Shown here: positions 56,803 to 64,000 of the stretch, one piece after another
Layout of the letters: the number at the start of each line of letters is the position of its first letter
Numbering within the stretch: the first letter of the stretch is position 1
Assembly (NCBI GenBank): GCA_016190985.1
Contig: JACPPI010000027.1
Coordinates: forward strand, 1 to 64,000
Source: Opitutia bacterium
Lineage (GTDB): Bacteria > Verrucomicrobiota > Verrucomicrobiia > Opitutales > Opitutaceae
DNA: 64,000 bases
Reading direction: 5' to 3'
Made by a program: the position numbers and the translations under genes
The notes under the pieces: model-generated
Told to the model about the DNA's origin: nothing
What the model saw: only the letters and a program-made list of their open reading frames with translations
Databases searched by the model: none

Positions 56803-57699
56803 GTGAACACAGTCAGCGAATTTTCCCCGGCCAAGATCAACCTCTTCCTCGCCATCACCGGGCGGCGGGCCGACGGCTATCACGATCTGGTGTCGGTGGC
56901 CGCGCCGCTGGACTTCGGGGACGAGTTGGTCGCCGAACTCAGAGAACAGAAGACAGAGGTCAGAGGTCAGTTCAGTCTTGAATGCGACGATCCCGCCGTG
57001 CCGACGGATGGGACCAACCTTGTGCTGAAGGCGGCGACCGCCTTCGCGGCGACGACGGATTGGAAGGGAGGCGCACACTTCAGGCTGACCAAGCGCATCC
57101 CGGTCGGCGCCGGCCTGGGCGGCGGCAGCAGCAACGCCGTGGCGGCGCTGCTGGCGCTCAACAAATTGTCGGGCGGCGCGCTGCCCGGGGCGAAGCTGGC
57201 GGAGGTCGCCGCGTCGCTCGGGGCGGACTGCGCGCTGTTCTTGAAAAACACGCCGGTCATCATGCGCGGCCGGGGCGAGCGCATCGAGCCGCTGCCACCC
57301 GCGGCGGCGGCGCGCGTGCGCGGCCGCCGCGTGCTGCTGTTCAAACCGGGCTTCGGCATCAGCACGGCGTGGGCTTATGCGCGGATGGCCGCGCGCGGTG
57401 CCGATTATGCGCCGGCGGCCGGAGCCGAGGCCCGGCTCGCGGCCTGGCTGGGCGGCGCCGCGCCGGCGGAGGATTTGCTCGCGAACAATCTGGAGGGCGT
57501 CGCGTTCGACAAATACCTCGCGCTGCCGGTGCTGCTGGCGAAATTGCGGCGCGAGCTCGGCGTCGCGGCGCGGATGAGCGGGAGCGGGAGCGCGTGCTTC
57601 GCGGTGCTCGGCGACGATTTCGTGTCGGCGCCGCTCGTGGCGCGGATCCGCGAGTGCTGGGGGCCGGCGGCGTTCGTGCAGGAAGCGCGGCTGGTCTAG
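56803..57699 (+). CDS. ispE: 4-(cytidine 5'-diphospho)-2-C-methyl-D-erythritol kinase (GTG start proposed; ORF opens at 56761)
   Basis: EFSPAKINLFLAITGRRADGYHDLVSV, IPVGAGLGGGSSNAVAALLALN, MSGSGSACFAVL. Confidence 0.95.
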   Translation: MNTVSEFSPAKINLFLAITGRRADGYHDLVSVAAPLDFGDELVAELREQKTEVRGQFSLECDDPAVPTDGTNLVLKAATAFAATTDWKGGAHFRLTKRIPVGAGLGGGSSNAVAALLALNKLSGGALPGAKLAEVAASLGADCALFLKNTPVIMRGRGERIEPLPPAAAARVRGRRVLLFKPGFGISTAWAYARMAARGADYAPAAGAEARLAAWLGGAAPAEDLLANNLEGVAFDKYLALPVLLAKLRRELGVAARMSGSGSACFAVLGDDFVSAPLVARIRECWGPAAFVQEARLV

Positions 57700-57753
57700 T
57701 TCCGCATTGACCGCGTGGCTCGCGCGCCGGTTAATCGGCCAGTCCTTCCGCCC

Positions 57754-59517
57754 ATGGAGCCCACCGCCAAAAGCGAAATCACCCTCCAGGGCATCGCCGC
57801 ATCCCGCGGCATCGCCTACGGCCAGGTGTTCCTCTACCTGCAGAGCGAGCTGGAGATCCCCCAATACTCGGTGGACCCCGACAAGCGGCCGGCGGAGATC
57901 GCGCGCTTTGAGCAGGCGCTGCTCGTCACCCGGCAGCAGATTTCCCAGGTCCAGGACCAGGTGGCCAAGGACCTCGGGCCGGAGGAGGCGCTCATCTTCG
58001 ACGCGCACCAGATGGTGCTGGAGGACCAGGCGCTCATCGGCGAGACCATCCGCGATTTCGAAAAATCCGGCCTGAACATCGAGATGTGCTTCAACGCCGT
58101 CGCGCAGCGCTACATCCAGGCCTTCTCCGAGATCGACGACGAATATCTGCGCGAGCGGGCCGCCGACATCAAGGACGTGGCGAAGCGCGTGCTCCATGTG
58201 CTGCTCGGCCAGTCGGCCCTGGGCCTGGGCGACCTGGTGGAAAAGCGCATCATCGCGACCCACGACATCTCGCCCTCCGAGGCGGCGAGCATCGACCGCA
58301 GCGCGGCGCTCGGCATCGTGACCGACGCCGGCAGCCGCACCAGCCACGCGGTCATCGTCGCGCGCTCGATGAAGATCCCGGCGGTCGTCGCCGCCGCCGA
58401 CCTGACCACCAAGGTCCAGAACGGCGACTGGGTGCTGGTCGACGGCTACGACGGCGTGGTCATCATCAACCCGAACGAGCAGACCCTGCTCCGTTACGGC
58501 CAGATCCGAAAGGCCAAGGAGTCGTTCGAGACGCGCCTGATGGCGGTCAACGAGCTGGCGGCCGAGACGCTCGACGGCGTAAAGGTGGCGCTCCGCGCCA
58601 ACATCGAGCAGGCGGACGAGATCGGCCTGGTGAAGCAATACCGCGCGCAGGGCGTCGGCCTCTACCGCACGGAATATCTGTTCCTCAGCACCGGCGCGAT
58701 GCCCGACGAGGAGCAGCAATACGCCGCCTACCGGGCGATCGTGGAGGGCCTGGCGCCGCTGCCGGTGACGCTCCGCACGCTCGACCTCGGCGGCGACAAG
58801 TTCCTGGCCGACGGCCCGCAATCCATCAGCCAGGAGGCGAATCCCTTCCTCGGCTACCGCGCCATCCGCTTCTGCCTCGACAACCCCGAGATCTTCAAGA
58901 CCCAGCTGCGCGCCGCCCTGCGCGCCAGCGCGCACGGCACGGCGGAGCTGATGTATCCCATGATTAGCGGCCCGGAGGAACTCGACCGCGCCAACGCCCT
59001 GCTCGACGAGGCGCGCGGCGAGCTGCGCGCGCGCGGCCAGGCCTTCGACGAGAACCTCCGCACCGGCACGATGATCGAGATTCCCAGCGCCGCGCTGGTG
59101 GCCGACCTGCTCGCCCGGAAATGCAGCTTCTTCAGCATCGGCACCAACGACCTCATCCAATACCTCATCGCCATCGACCGGGGCAACAGCCGCACCGCGC
59201 ACCTCTACGAGCCCACGCACCCGGCGGTGGTGCGCGTGCTCCGGCAGGTCATCACCACCGGCCACGAGCACGGGATCAAGGTCTCCGTCTGCGGCGAGAT
59301 GGCGGGCGACGCCCTCTACGCGCCGCTGCTGCTCGGCCTCGGCGTGGACGAGCTGAGCATGACGCCCACCCTGCTGCCCGCCGTGAAATACGTCGTCCGC
59401 GCCATGAAGATGAGCGACGCGCAGGCCCTCGCCGCCGAGGCGCTCCGGCAGACCGATCCGAAAAAGACCGCCGCCCTGGTCGAGGCGTTCTACCGGGAGC
59501 GGATGAAGCTGGAGTGA
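57754..59517 (+). CDS. ptsI: Phosphoenolpyruvate-protein phosphotransferase (PTS enzyme I)
   Basis: DAGSRTSHAVIVARSMKIPAVV, GVGLYRTEYLFL, LRTLDLGGDKFL, FFSIGTNDLIQYLIAIDRGN, KVSVCGEMAGD. Confidence 0.97.
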   Translation: MEPTAKSEITLQGIAASRGIAYGQVFLYLQSELEIPQYSVDPDKRPAEIARFEQALLVTRQQISQVQDQVAKDLGPEEALIFDAHQMVLEDQALIGETIRDFEKSGLNIEMCFNAVAQRYIQAFSEIDDEYLRERAADIKDVAKRVLHVLLGQSALGLGDLVEKRIIATHDISPSEAASIDRSAALGIVTDAGSRTSHAVIVARSMKIPAVVAAADLTTKVQNGDWVLVDGYDGVVIINPNEQTLLRYGQIRKAKESFETRLMAVNELAAETLDGVKVALRANIEQADEIGLVKQYRAQGVGLYRTEYLFLSTGAMPDEEQQYAAYRAIVEGLAPLPVTLRTLDLGGDKFLADGPQSISQEANPFLGYRAIRFCLDNPEIFKTQLRAALRASAHGTAELMYPMISGPEELDRANALLDEARGELRARGQAFDENLRTGTMIEIPSAALVADLLARKCSFFSIGTNDLIQYLIAIDRGNSRTAHLYEPTHPAVVRVLRQVITTGHEHGIKVSVCGEMAGDALYAPLLLGLGVDELSMTPTLLPAVKYVVRAMKMSDAQALAAEALRQTDPKKTAALVEAFYRERMKLE

Positions 59518-59786
59518 GTGGCTCGATTTTTATACTCTATTGATACTCCCGGTCGGGAGCGCGCAGGCGGGATACGGAGCCTTTATTGACATTGTTTTCA
59601 TAGGCGCAGCGTCGGATTCGCCATTATTCGGGGTCGGCTGAGGTTATCCTACCCAGATGACGCCAGAAATCCCCCCCAGCACGGATCGGGTGACGTAATC
59701 AGGAGGATTGGGGATAGCGAGGGGCACGGGACACGCTATTAATTGCGGCGGAGCCGCAGGCGCATAGATTCTGTCTCAACCTACCG

Positions 59787-60569
59787 ATGCCCGCGACGAT
59801 TCAATATCCGATGTCTCCGCCGGCCAAACGCAAGCCGCCACCGGTCCGCCGCGAATACACCCTGGAGGAACTGACACGGCGGATCAAGGCGAGCCGTGAT
59901 CGGACGGCCAGACCGCAGCCGGCGCCAGCGCCGGTGCGTCGCGAACTGCCCCTGGAGGATTTGCTGCGGCGGCTGGCAGCAGGCGGCGAACGGGTGGCGG
60001 TGAAAACGATGGCGAACCGTTTCCGGCCGGTGCTGCGGGGGCGGCCGCTCACCCGCCGGGAGAAAGCGCTGATGCTGTTGATGACCGCGGGCCTCGGCCT
60101 CGCCATCTGGCTGCAAGCGCGGCCTGCGCCGGTCAGCGCCCACACCGCCTACTATCAGTCCATCGCCCTGTCGGCCCGCCTTGACGCCACCGCGCCGCAG
60201 ACCTTCACCGAGTCCGCCCTGCGGGCCGTCGGCGCCGATTGGCGGGCCGCGAGCCTGTTTGCGTGCGTGCATCCTTCTTTCTGGCGCAACGGCCCGGCGA
60301 TCCATCCCGACGGGCGGGCCGCCCGCGTCGAGCGGGGGTTGACGCGATTGGCGGCGCACGGTCCGGCGGTGAGCGTCCTGACCTTCTCGGCGCCGACGGC
60401 AGTTGAAACGCAGACGATCGGCGGAGTGGACAGGATGACCTCCCGGGTCGCCGGGCAGATGGAACTGGCCGACGGCACCGTTGTCCGTTTCGCGGCGAGC
60501 CTCGTGCAGGATGAGTCAACCAAACGCTGGGGGCTTGTGGACCTCATGATCCCCGGGTTTCTGCCATGA
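59787..60569 (+). CDS. Hypothetical protein with one TM helix, first gene of pseudopilin cluster
   Basis: Repeated motif REYTLEELTRRIKAS / RELPLEDLLRRLAAG; TM ALMLLMTAGLGLAIWLQA. Confidence 0.7.
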   Translation: MPATIQYPMSPPAKRKPPPVRREYTLEELTRRIKASRDRTARPQPAPAPVRRELPLEDLLRRLAAGGERVAVKTMANRFRPVLRGRPLTRREKALMLLMTAGLGLAIWLQARPAPVSAHTAYYQSIALSARLDATAPQTFTESALRAVGADWRAASLFACVHPSFWRNGPAIHPDGRAARVERGLTRLAAHGPAVSVLTFSAPTAVETQTIGGVDRMTSRVAGQMELADGTVVRFAASLVQDESTKRWGLVDLMIPGFLP

Positions 60570-61024
60570 ACCTCCGCCCCACATCCGGTTCGTCCCTGCG
60601 CCGCACGCGCGGCGTCACGATCCTGGAGGTGGCCATGGCGTCGCTGGTGATGGCGCTGGTGCTGTCCACGGCGGTGACCACCCTGCAACGCGCTTTCATC
60701 AGCCTGCAGAACGCCCGGGACCTGAACATCGCCTCGCAGATGCTGCAAAGCGAAATGGAAAAGCTGCGGCTGGCCGATTGGACCACGGTCAGCAGTTTCC
60801 CGCCGAGCGCCACGACCGTGACGCTGGATCCGGCGTTCACCGCGAATCCCTTTGTCGGCAACCGCTTCACCCTGTCGCGCACCGTGGCCGATCCCAAGAC
60901 GGGCACGCGGATCATCACCCTGCAGGTGGTCTGGCAGGGCGCGGACAACCGGCCGCTGATCCGCCATCTGGCCATGCGCTATTCGCGCAACGGACTTTAT
61001 GACTACTTCTACAGCCAGACGTGA
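60566..61024 (+). CDS. Prepilin-type N-terminal methylation domain protein (PilV-like)
   Basis: RRTRGVTILEVAMASLVMALVLSTAVTTLQRAF. Confidence 0.88.
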   Translation: MNLRPTSGSSLRRTRGVTILEVAMASLVMALVLSTAVTTLQRAFISLQNARDLNIASQMLQSEMEKLRLADWTTVSSFPPSATTVTLDPAFTANPFVGNRFTLSRTVADPKTGTRIITLQVVWQGADNRPLIRHLAMRYSRNGLYDYFYSQT

Positions 61025-61574
61025 TCGCCGCGTGGCCGGGCTGACCCTCGTCGAGTTGATGGTCGCGGGCGGCATCGGCTCCTTTGTCCTGACCGGGGTG
61101 TTGTCCGTCGTGCTCATGATGGGGCGCTCGGGGGTGTCGGCGGCCAACTACGCCGACATGGAGGCCCAGTCCCGCCGCGCGGTGGACGAGTTCGCGCAGG
61201 ACGTGCGCATGGCCTCGGACCTGACCTGGAACAGCAGCAGCTCGGTCACGCTCACCGTGCCGGACAATTACGCGGCCTATGGCAACAAGGTGACCTATGC
61301 CCTCGACAGCGCCGCCACCGGCCCGACGGCGGCCAGCTTTTACCGCCTGCCGGGGATCGCCGGCGCCCTGAACCCGCGCCTCGCCCTGGCGCGGAATGTC
61401 ACGTCGCTCACCTTCACGCGCTTCACGCGCACGAACACGGTCGCGGCGGATGATTTCTCGGCCAAGCGGCTGCAACTGACCATGAACCTGCGCACCACGG
61501 CGCAGACCACCGTCGACCAGAACACGCTGGTCGTCTCCGCCTCGTATGTCCTGCGCAACAAACCGTCCAACTGA
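60999..61574 (+). CDS. Prepilin-type N-terminal methylation domain protein (PilW-like)
   Basis: RRVAGLTLVELMVAGGIGSFVLTGVLSVVLMMGRSGVSAANYADMEAQSRRAVDEF. Confidence 0.9.
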   Translation: MTTSTARRDRRVAGLTLVELMVAGGIGSFVLTGVLSVVLMMGRSGVSAANYADMEAQSRRAVDEFAQDVRMASDLTWNSSSSVTLTVPDNYAAYGNKVTYALDSAATGPTAASFYRLPGIAGALNPRLALARNVTSLTFTRFTRTNTVAADDFSAKRLQLTMNLRTTAQTTVDQNTLVVSASYVLRNKPSN

Positions 61575-62979
61575 GCGCGGCGGCGGCGCCCGCGGCTCCG
61601 TGCTCATCACCTGCCTCCTGTTCAGCGTGATCATCGGCATCGCGCTGACCAGCTATTTGCGGGTCGCGCGCAACTCCTATGCCATGGCCGACCGCGCGTT
61701 CCTGAACACGACGGCGCTGACCCTCGCCGAGCAGGGCCTGGAGGAGGGGCTGGAAAGCTACAACCAGCTGGACAACGCCGCGAGCCCGGCCGCGGCGTGG
61801 AGCGGCTGGACCCTCGCCGGCACCGTCGCCACCCGGAAGTATGTCAACCTGGCCTTCGACAACGGCGCGACCGGCACGCTCCAGGTCTACGCCACCGACT
61901 ACAATCCGGCGGCGGGCGCCGCGCCCAGGCTGGTGGCCAAGGCCACGCTGCTGCCGGCCTCGGGCCTCGGCCTGAGCCGGATGATCGAGATCACCCTGCG
62001 GCGCCGGACCGTCTTCGCCGCCGGGCTCGTCGCGCGGGGCACCATCACCTTCTCCAGCAACACGGTGGTTTCCAGCTGGGACTCCGATCCCGACAACAAC
62101 CCCGCCACCCCGGCCGTCGGCTACTCGGCGGCGGTCAAGACCGCCAACGCCTTCGTCGGCACCATCAGCACGGCCGACGGCGCCATCAACACCGGCGCCG
62201 GCGACATCTACGGCCGGATCGGCACCGGCGGCGGCACGGTCACGCACGATGCCGGCGCGGTCCTTTCCACCAGCCCGACCGGCACCGGCTGGAACAACGG
62301 CCTCGTGAACATCCCCTTCGTCAGCAACCTGGACACGCCGGTGGCTCCCGCGCTGCCGGCCACGGTCAACAGCATCACCTCGCCCATCAACACCGGAGTG
62401 ACGCTGCCCCGGGCTGGCGACAACGCGGCGGCCGACGGCAAATACTACTACAATTTCGCGGCGGGCGCCGGCATCTCCCTCACGGGCAACAACACGCTGA
62501 CGGTGGCGGACAATGTCGTGCTTTATCTGCAAAACCATGCCGCGACGACCGCGGTGTCGGTCGGGGGCAACGGCAAGATCCTGGTCGCCTCCGGCGGCAA
62601 CCTGACCGTCTACACCGACGGCAACATCGCGATCGGCGGCAACGGCATGGCCAACGCCAATGCGAACGCCGCCAGCAGCCTCATCTACGGCACCAACGCC
62701 GGCTCGGGCCAGACCATCACCATGACCGGCAACGCGACCACCGTCGCCGCGATCAACGCCCCCAACGCCGACTTCAGCATCACCGGCAACGGCGAGCTCT
62801 GGGGCTCCGTCGTCGCGCGCAACATCACGCTCAACGGCAACGCCGCCTTCCGCTACGACGAGGCCCTGCTCGACTTCAGCAACACCACCGGCACCGGCAA
62901 CCCGTGGGGCATCGCCAAGTGGCGCGAGCTGACCCTCAGCGCGGAGCGGGTGGCCTACGCCGCCAATTTCAACTTCTGA
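61546..62979 (+). CDS. PilX-like pilus/pseudopilus assembly protein with Gly/Asn/Thr-rich C-terminal region
   Basis: GGGARGSVLITCLLFSVIIGIALTSYLRVARNSYAMADRAFLNTTALTLAEQGLEEGL; NGKILVASGGNLTVYTDGNIAIGGNGMANANANAASSLIYGTNAGSGQTITMTGNA. Confidence 0.8.
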   Translation: MSCATNRPTERGGGARGSVLITCLLFSVIIGIALTSYLRVARNSYAMADRAFLNTTALTLAEQGLEEGLESYNQLDNAASPAAAWSGWTLAGTVATRKYVNLAFDNGATGTLQVYATDYNPAAGAAPRLVAKATLLPASGLGLSRMIEITLRRRTVFAAGLVARGTITFSSNTVVSSWDSDPDNNPATPAVGYSAAVKTANAFVGTISTADGAINTGAGDIYGRIGTGGGTVTHDAGAVLSTSPTGTGWNNGLVNIPFVSNLDTPVAPALPATVNSITSPINTGVTLPRAGDNAAADGKYYYNFAAGAGISLTGNNTLTVADNVVLYLQNHAATTAVSVGGNGKILVASGGNLTVYTDGNIAIGGNGMANANANAASSLIYGTNAGSGQTITMTGNATTVAAINAPNADFSITGNGELWGSVVARNITLNGNAAFRYDEALLDFSNTTGTGNPWGIAKWRELTLSAERVAYAANFNF

Positions 62980-63114
62980 GGTTGGCGCCGGGACCGGCGG
63001 GCCGCGCTATTATCGGCCGAAGCCGCTGGCCGGCCAACCGCTTGGCCGCGCGGGGCGCCGCCGGGAGCGATAGGCGTCGTGTTTGGCGCGGGGCCTTTTT
63101 ATTCTGCTCCACCC

Positions 63115-63324
63115 ATGAGAGACGAATACCTGCACGCCGCCGCCAAGGTCATCGCCGATCCCTACATTCTGGTGAATGTGGTGTCGCGCCGCGTGAAGCA
63201 GCTCCGCCGCGGCAGCCGCCCGCTGGTGGAGTCGCTCGAGAAACTCGCGCCCGAGGATGTCGCCCTGCGCGAAATCATGGAAGGCCGCATCAGCTACGAG
63301 CTGGCCCCCGCCGGCACGAAGTAG
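63115..63324 (+). CDS. DNA-directed RNA polymerase omega subunit-like protein
   Basis: MRDEYLHAAAKVIADPYILVNVVSRRVKQLRRGSRPLVE. Confidence 0.8.
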   Translation: MRDEYLHAAAKVIADPYILVNVVSRRVKQLRRGSRPLVESLEKLAPEDVALREIMEGRISYELAPAGTK

Positions 63325-63363
63325 AAAGCGAACAGGGGGGCGGTCCGCCCGGATTGCGCGGCC

Positions 63364-63657
63364 TTCAGCCGCATGTTCCGATGGCAGTGTCTTTCGATAG
63401 TGGGGCGGCCAACTCGAACTCGACCTTGTAGCCGTTTTTTCCTTCTTCCAGCCGAAGCTCTGGCCGGCGAGGTTGGGAAGGGCATTTTTCAGCGCTTCCT
63501 CATCATTGGCGCCGAAACCCGCACCGTAGACCCGCAGCACCGGACCCTGCTGGGTCGGCACTTCCGACGAAACCACCGTCACCTTGAGCGGCTGGTCGAT
63601 GGGTGCCTCGGTGCTGACGTGCCGCAGCTCACGGTAGCCCCTAGGTCTATTTCCCAC
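63364..63657 (-). pseudogene. Frameshifted gene remnant at an A6 run
   Basis: ELRHVSTEAPIDQPLKVTVVSSEVPTQQGPVLRVYGAGFGANDEEALKNALPNLAGQSFGWKKEK continues in the -1 frame as NGYKVEFELAAPLSKDTAIGTCG*. Confidence 0.6.
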
Positions 63658-63752
63658 CCTTCACGCCGCTGGCGAGGAGGGTTTCGAAATAGGGTTCGTA
63701 GGTTTCGCGCGAGACAGTCGTGACCTTGGCTTGGTGAAGTCGGGATGCCTGC

Positions 63753-64000
63753 TCACCAATACACCGGCACGCCGCCCCAGCGGGTGATTTCCTTGTCGTG
63801 CGTCACCAGGGTGAGCTTGTGCTCCAGCGCGGTGGCGCAGATCAGACGGTCGGCCGGATCCTTGTGCGCCCAGTCCAAGGCAGCAGACCGCCAGGCGATG
63901 GCCGGGGTGAGCGGGAGGATTTCAAAGCGATGGGCAAGATCCTCCATCCATGCGATCGGGTCGGGTTCCATGCCCACGGCGCCGGCTTTGCCGAGGCGGG
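63753..64000 (-). CDS. PIN-domain (VapC-like) protein, N-terminus outside window
   Basis: FEILPLTPAIAWRSAALDWAHKDPADRLICATALEHKLTLVTHDKEITRWGGVPVYW. Confidence 0.88.
   Translation of the reverse strand, partial: RLGKAGAVGMEPDPIAWMEDLAHRFEILPLTPAIAWRSAALDWAHKDPADRLICATALEHKLTLVTHDKEITRWGGVPVYW

Noticed and set aside
56728-59271. 847-aa minus-strand ORF
   Set aside because: Antisense to ispE and ptsI, which are unambiguous
59560-59600. Sigma-70 promoter (TTGACA at about 59586) before the pseudopilin cluster
   Set aside because: No convincing -10 at suitable spacing; too weak to report as a feature
61797-63431. 544-aa plus-strand ORF overlapping the PilX-like gene
   Set aside because: Arg/His/Gln-rich alternative frame; PilX-like frame has signal-like N-terminus and coherent repeats

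Overview
High-GC bacterial chromosomal window with a Verrucomicrobia/Opitutales-like gene repertoire (taxonomy is inference). Most of it is housekeeping and metabolic: an aerotolerance-type operon (moxR-DUF58-batA-batB/C-batD/E), purine salvage (nucleosidase, NCS2 permease, adenosine deaminase), ispD-ispF followed by a long oligopeptide ABC transporter cluster with four OppA paralogs in the window, rpsO-pnp, pyrF, ispE, ptsI, a pseudopilin cluster and sensor kinases. The most interesting layer is intergenic: a Y1 (REP-associated tyrosine, RAYT-type) transposase gene at 17967-18431 flanked by inverted copies of a 24-nt palindromic unit, plus many dispersed REP/BIME-like palindromes of several sequence families. 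These share one architecture (G-rich GTAG/GGTGG/GGAG-type head plus hairpin, often two inverted units), show compensatory stem changes, and repeatedly abut stop codons. Some copies lie inside coding sequences (batD N-terminus, a vWA protein, a histidine kinase). A second layer of larger, nested inverted repeats (CCACGGAT, GTCATCCTGAGCG, GTCATTGCGAG, CACGAA types) fills the longer intergenic gaps. Other points: an IS5-like transposase start at the left edge, a structured rpsO leader candidate, a purine-permease upstream dyad pair, and frameshifted gene remnants at the right edge. No CRISPR array, rRNA or tRNA was recognised. All alignments and hairpins were done by eye.
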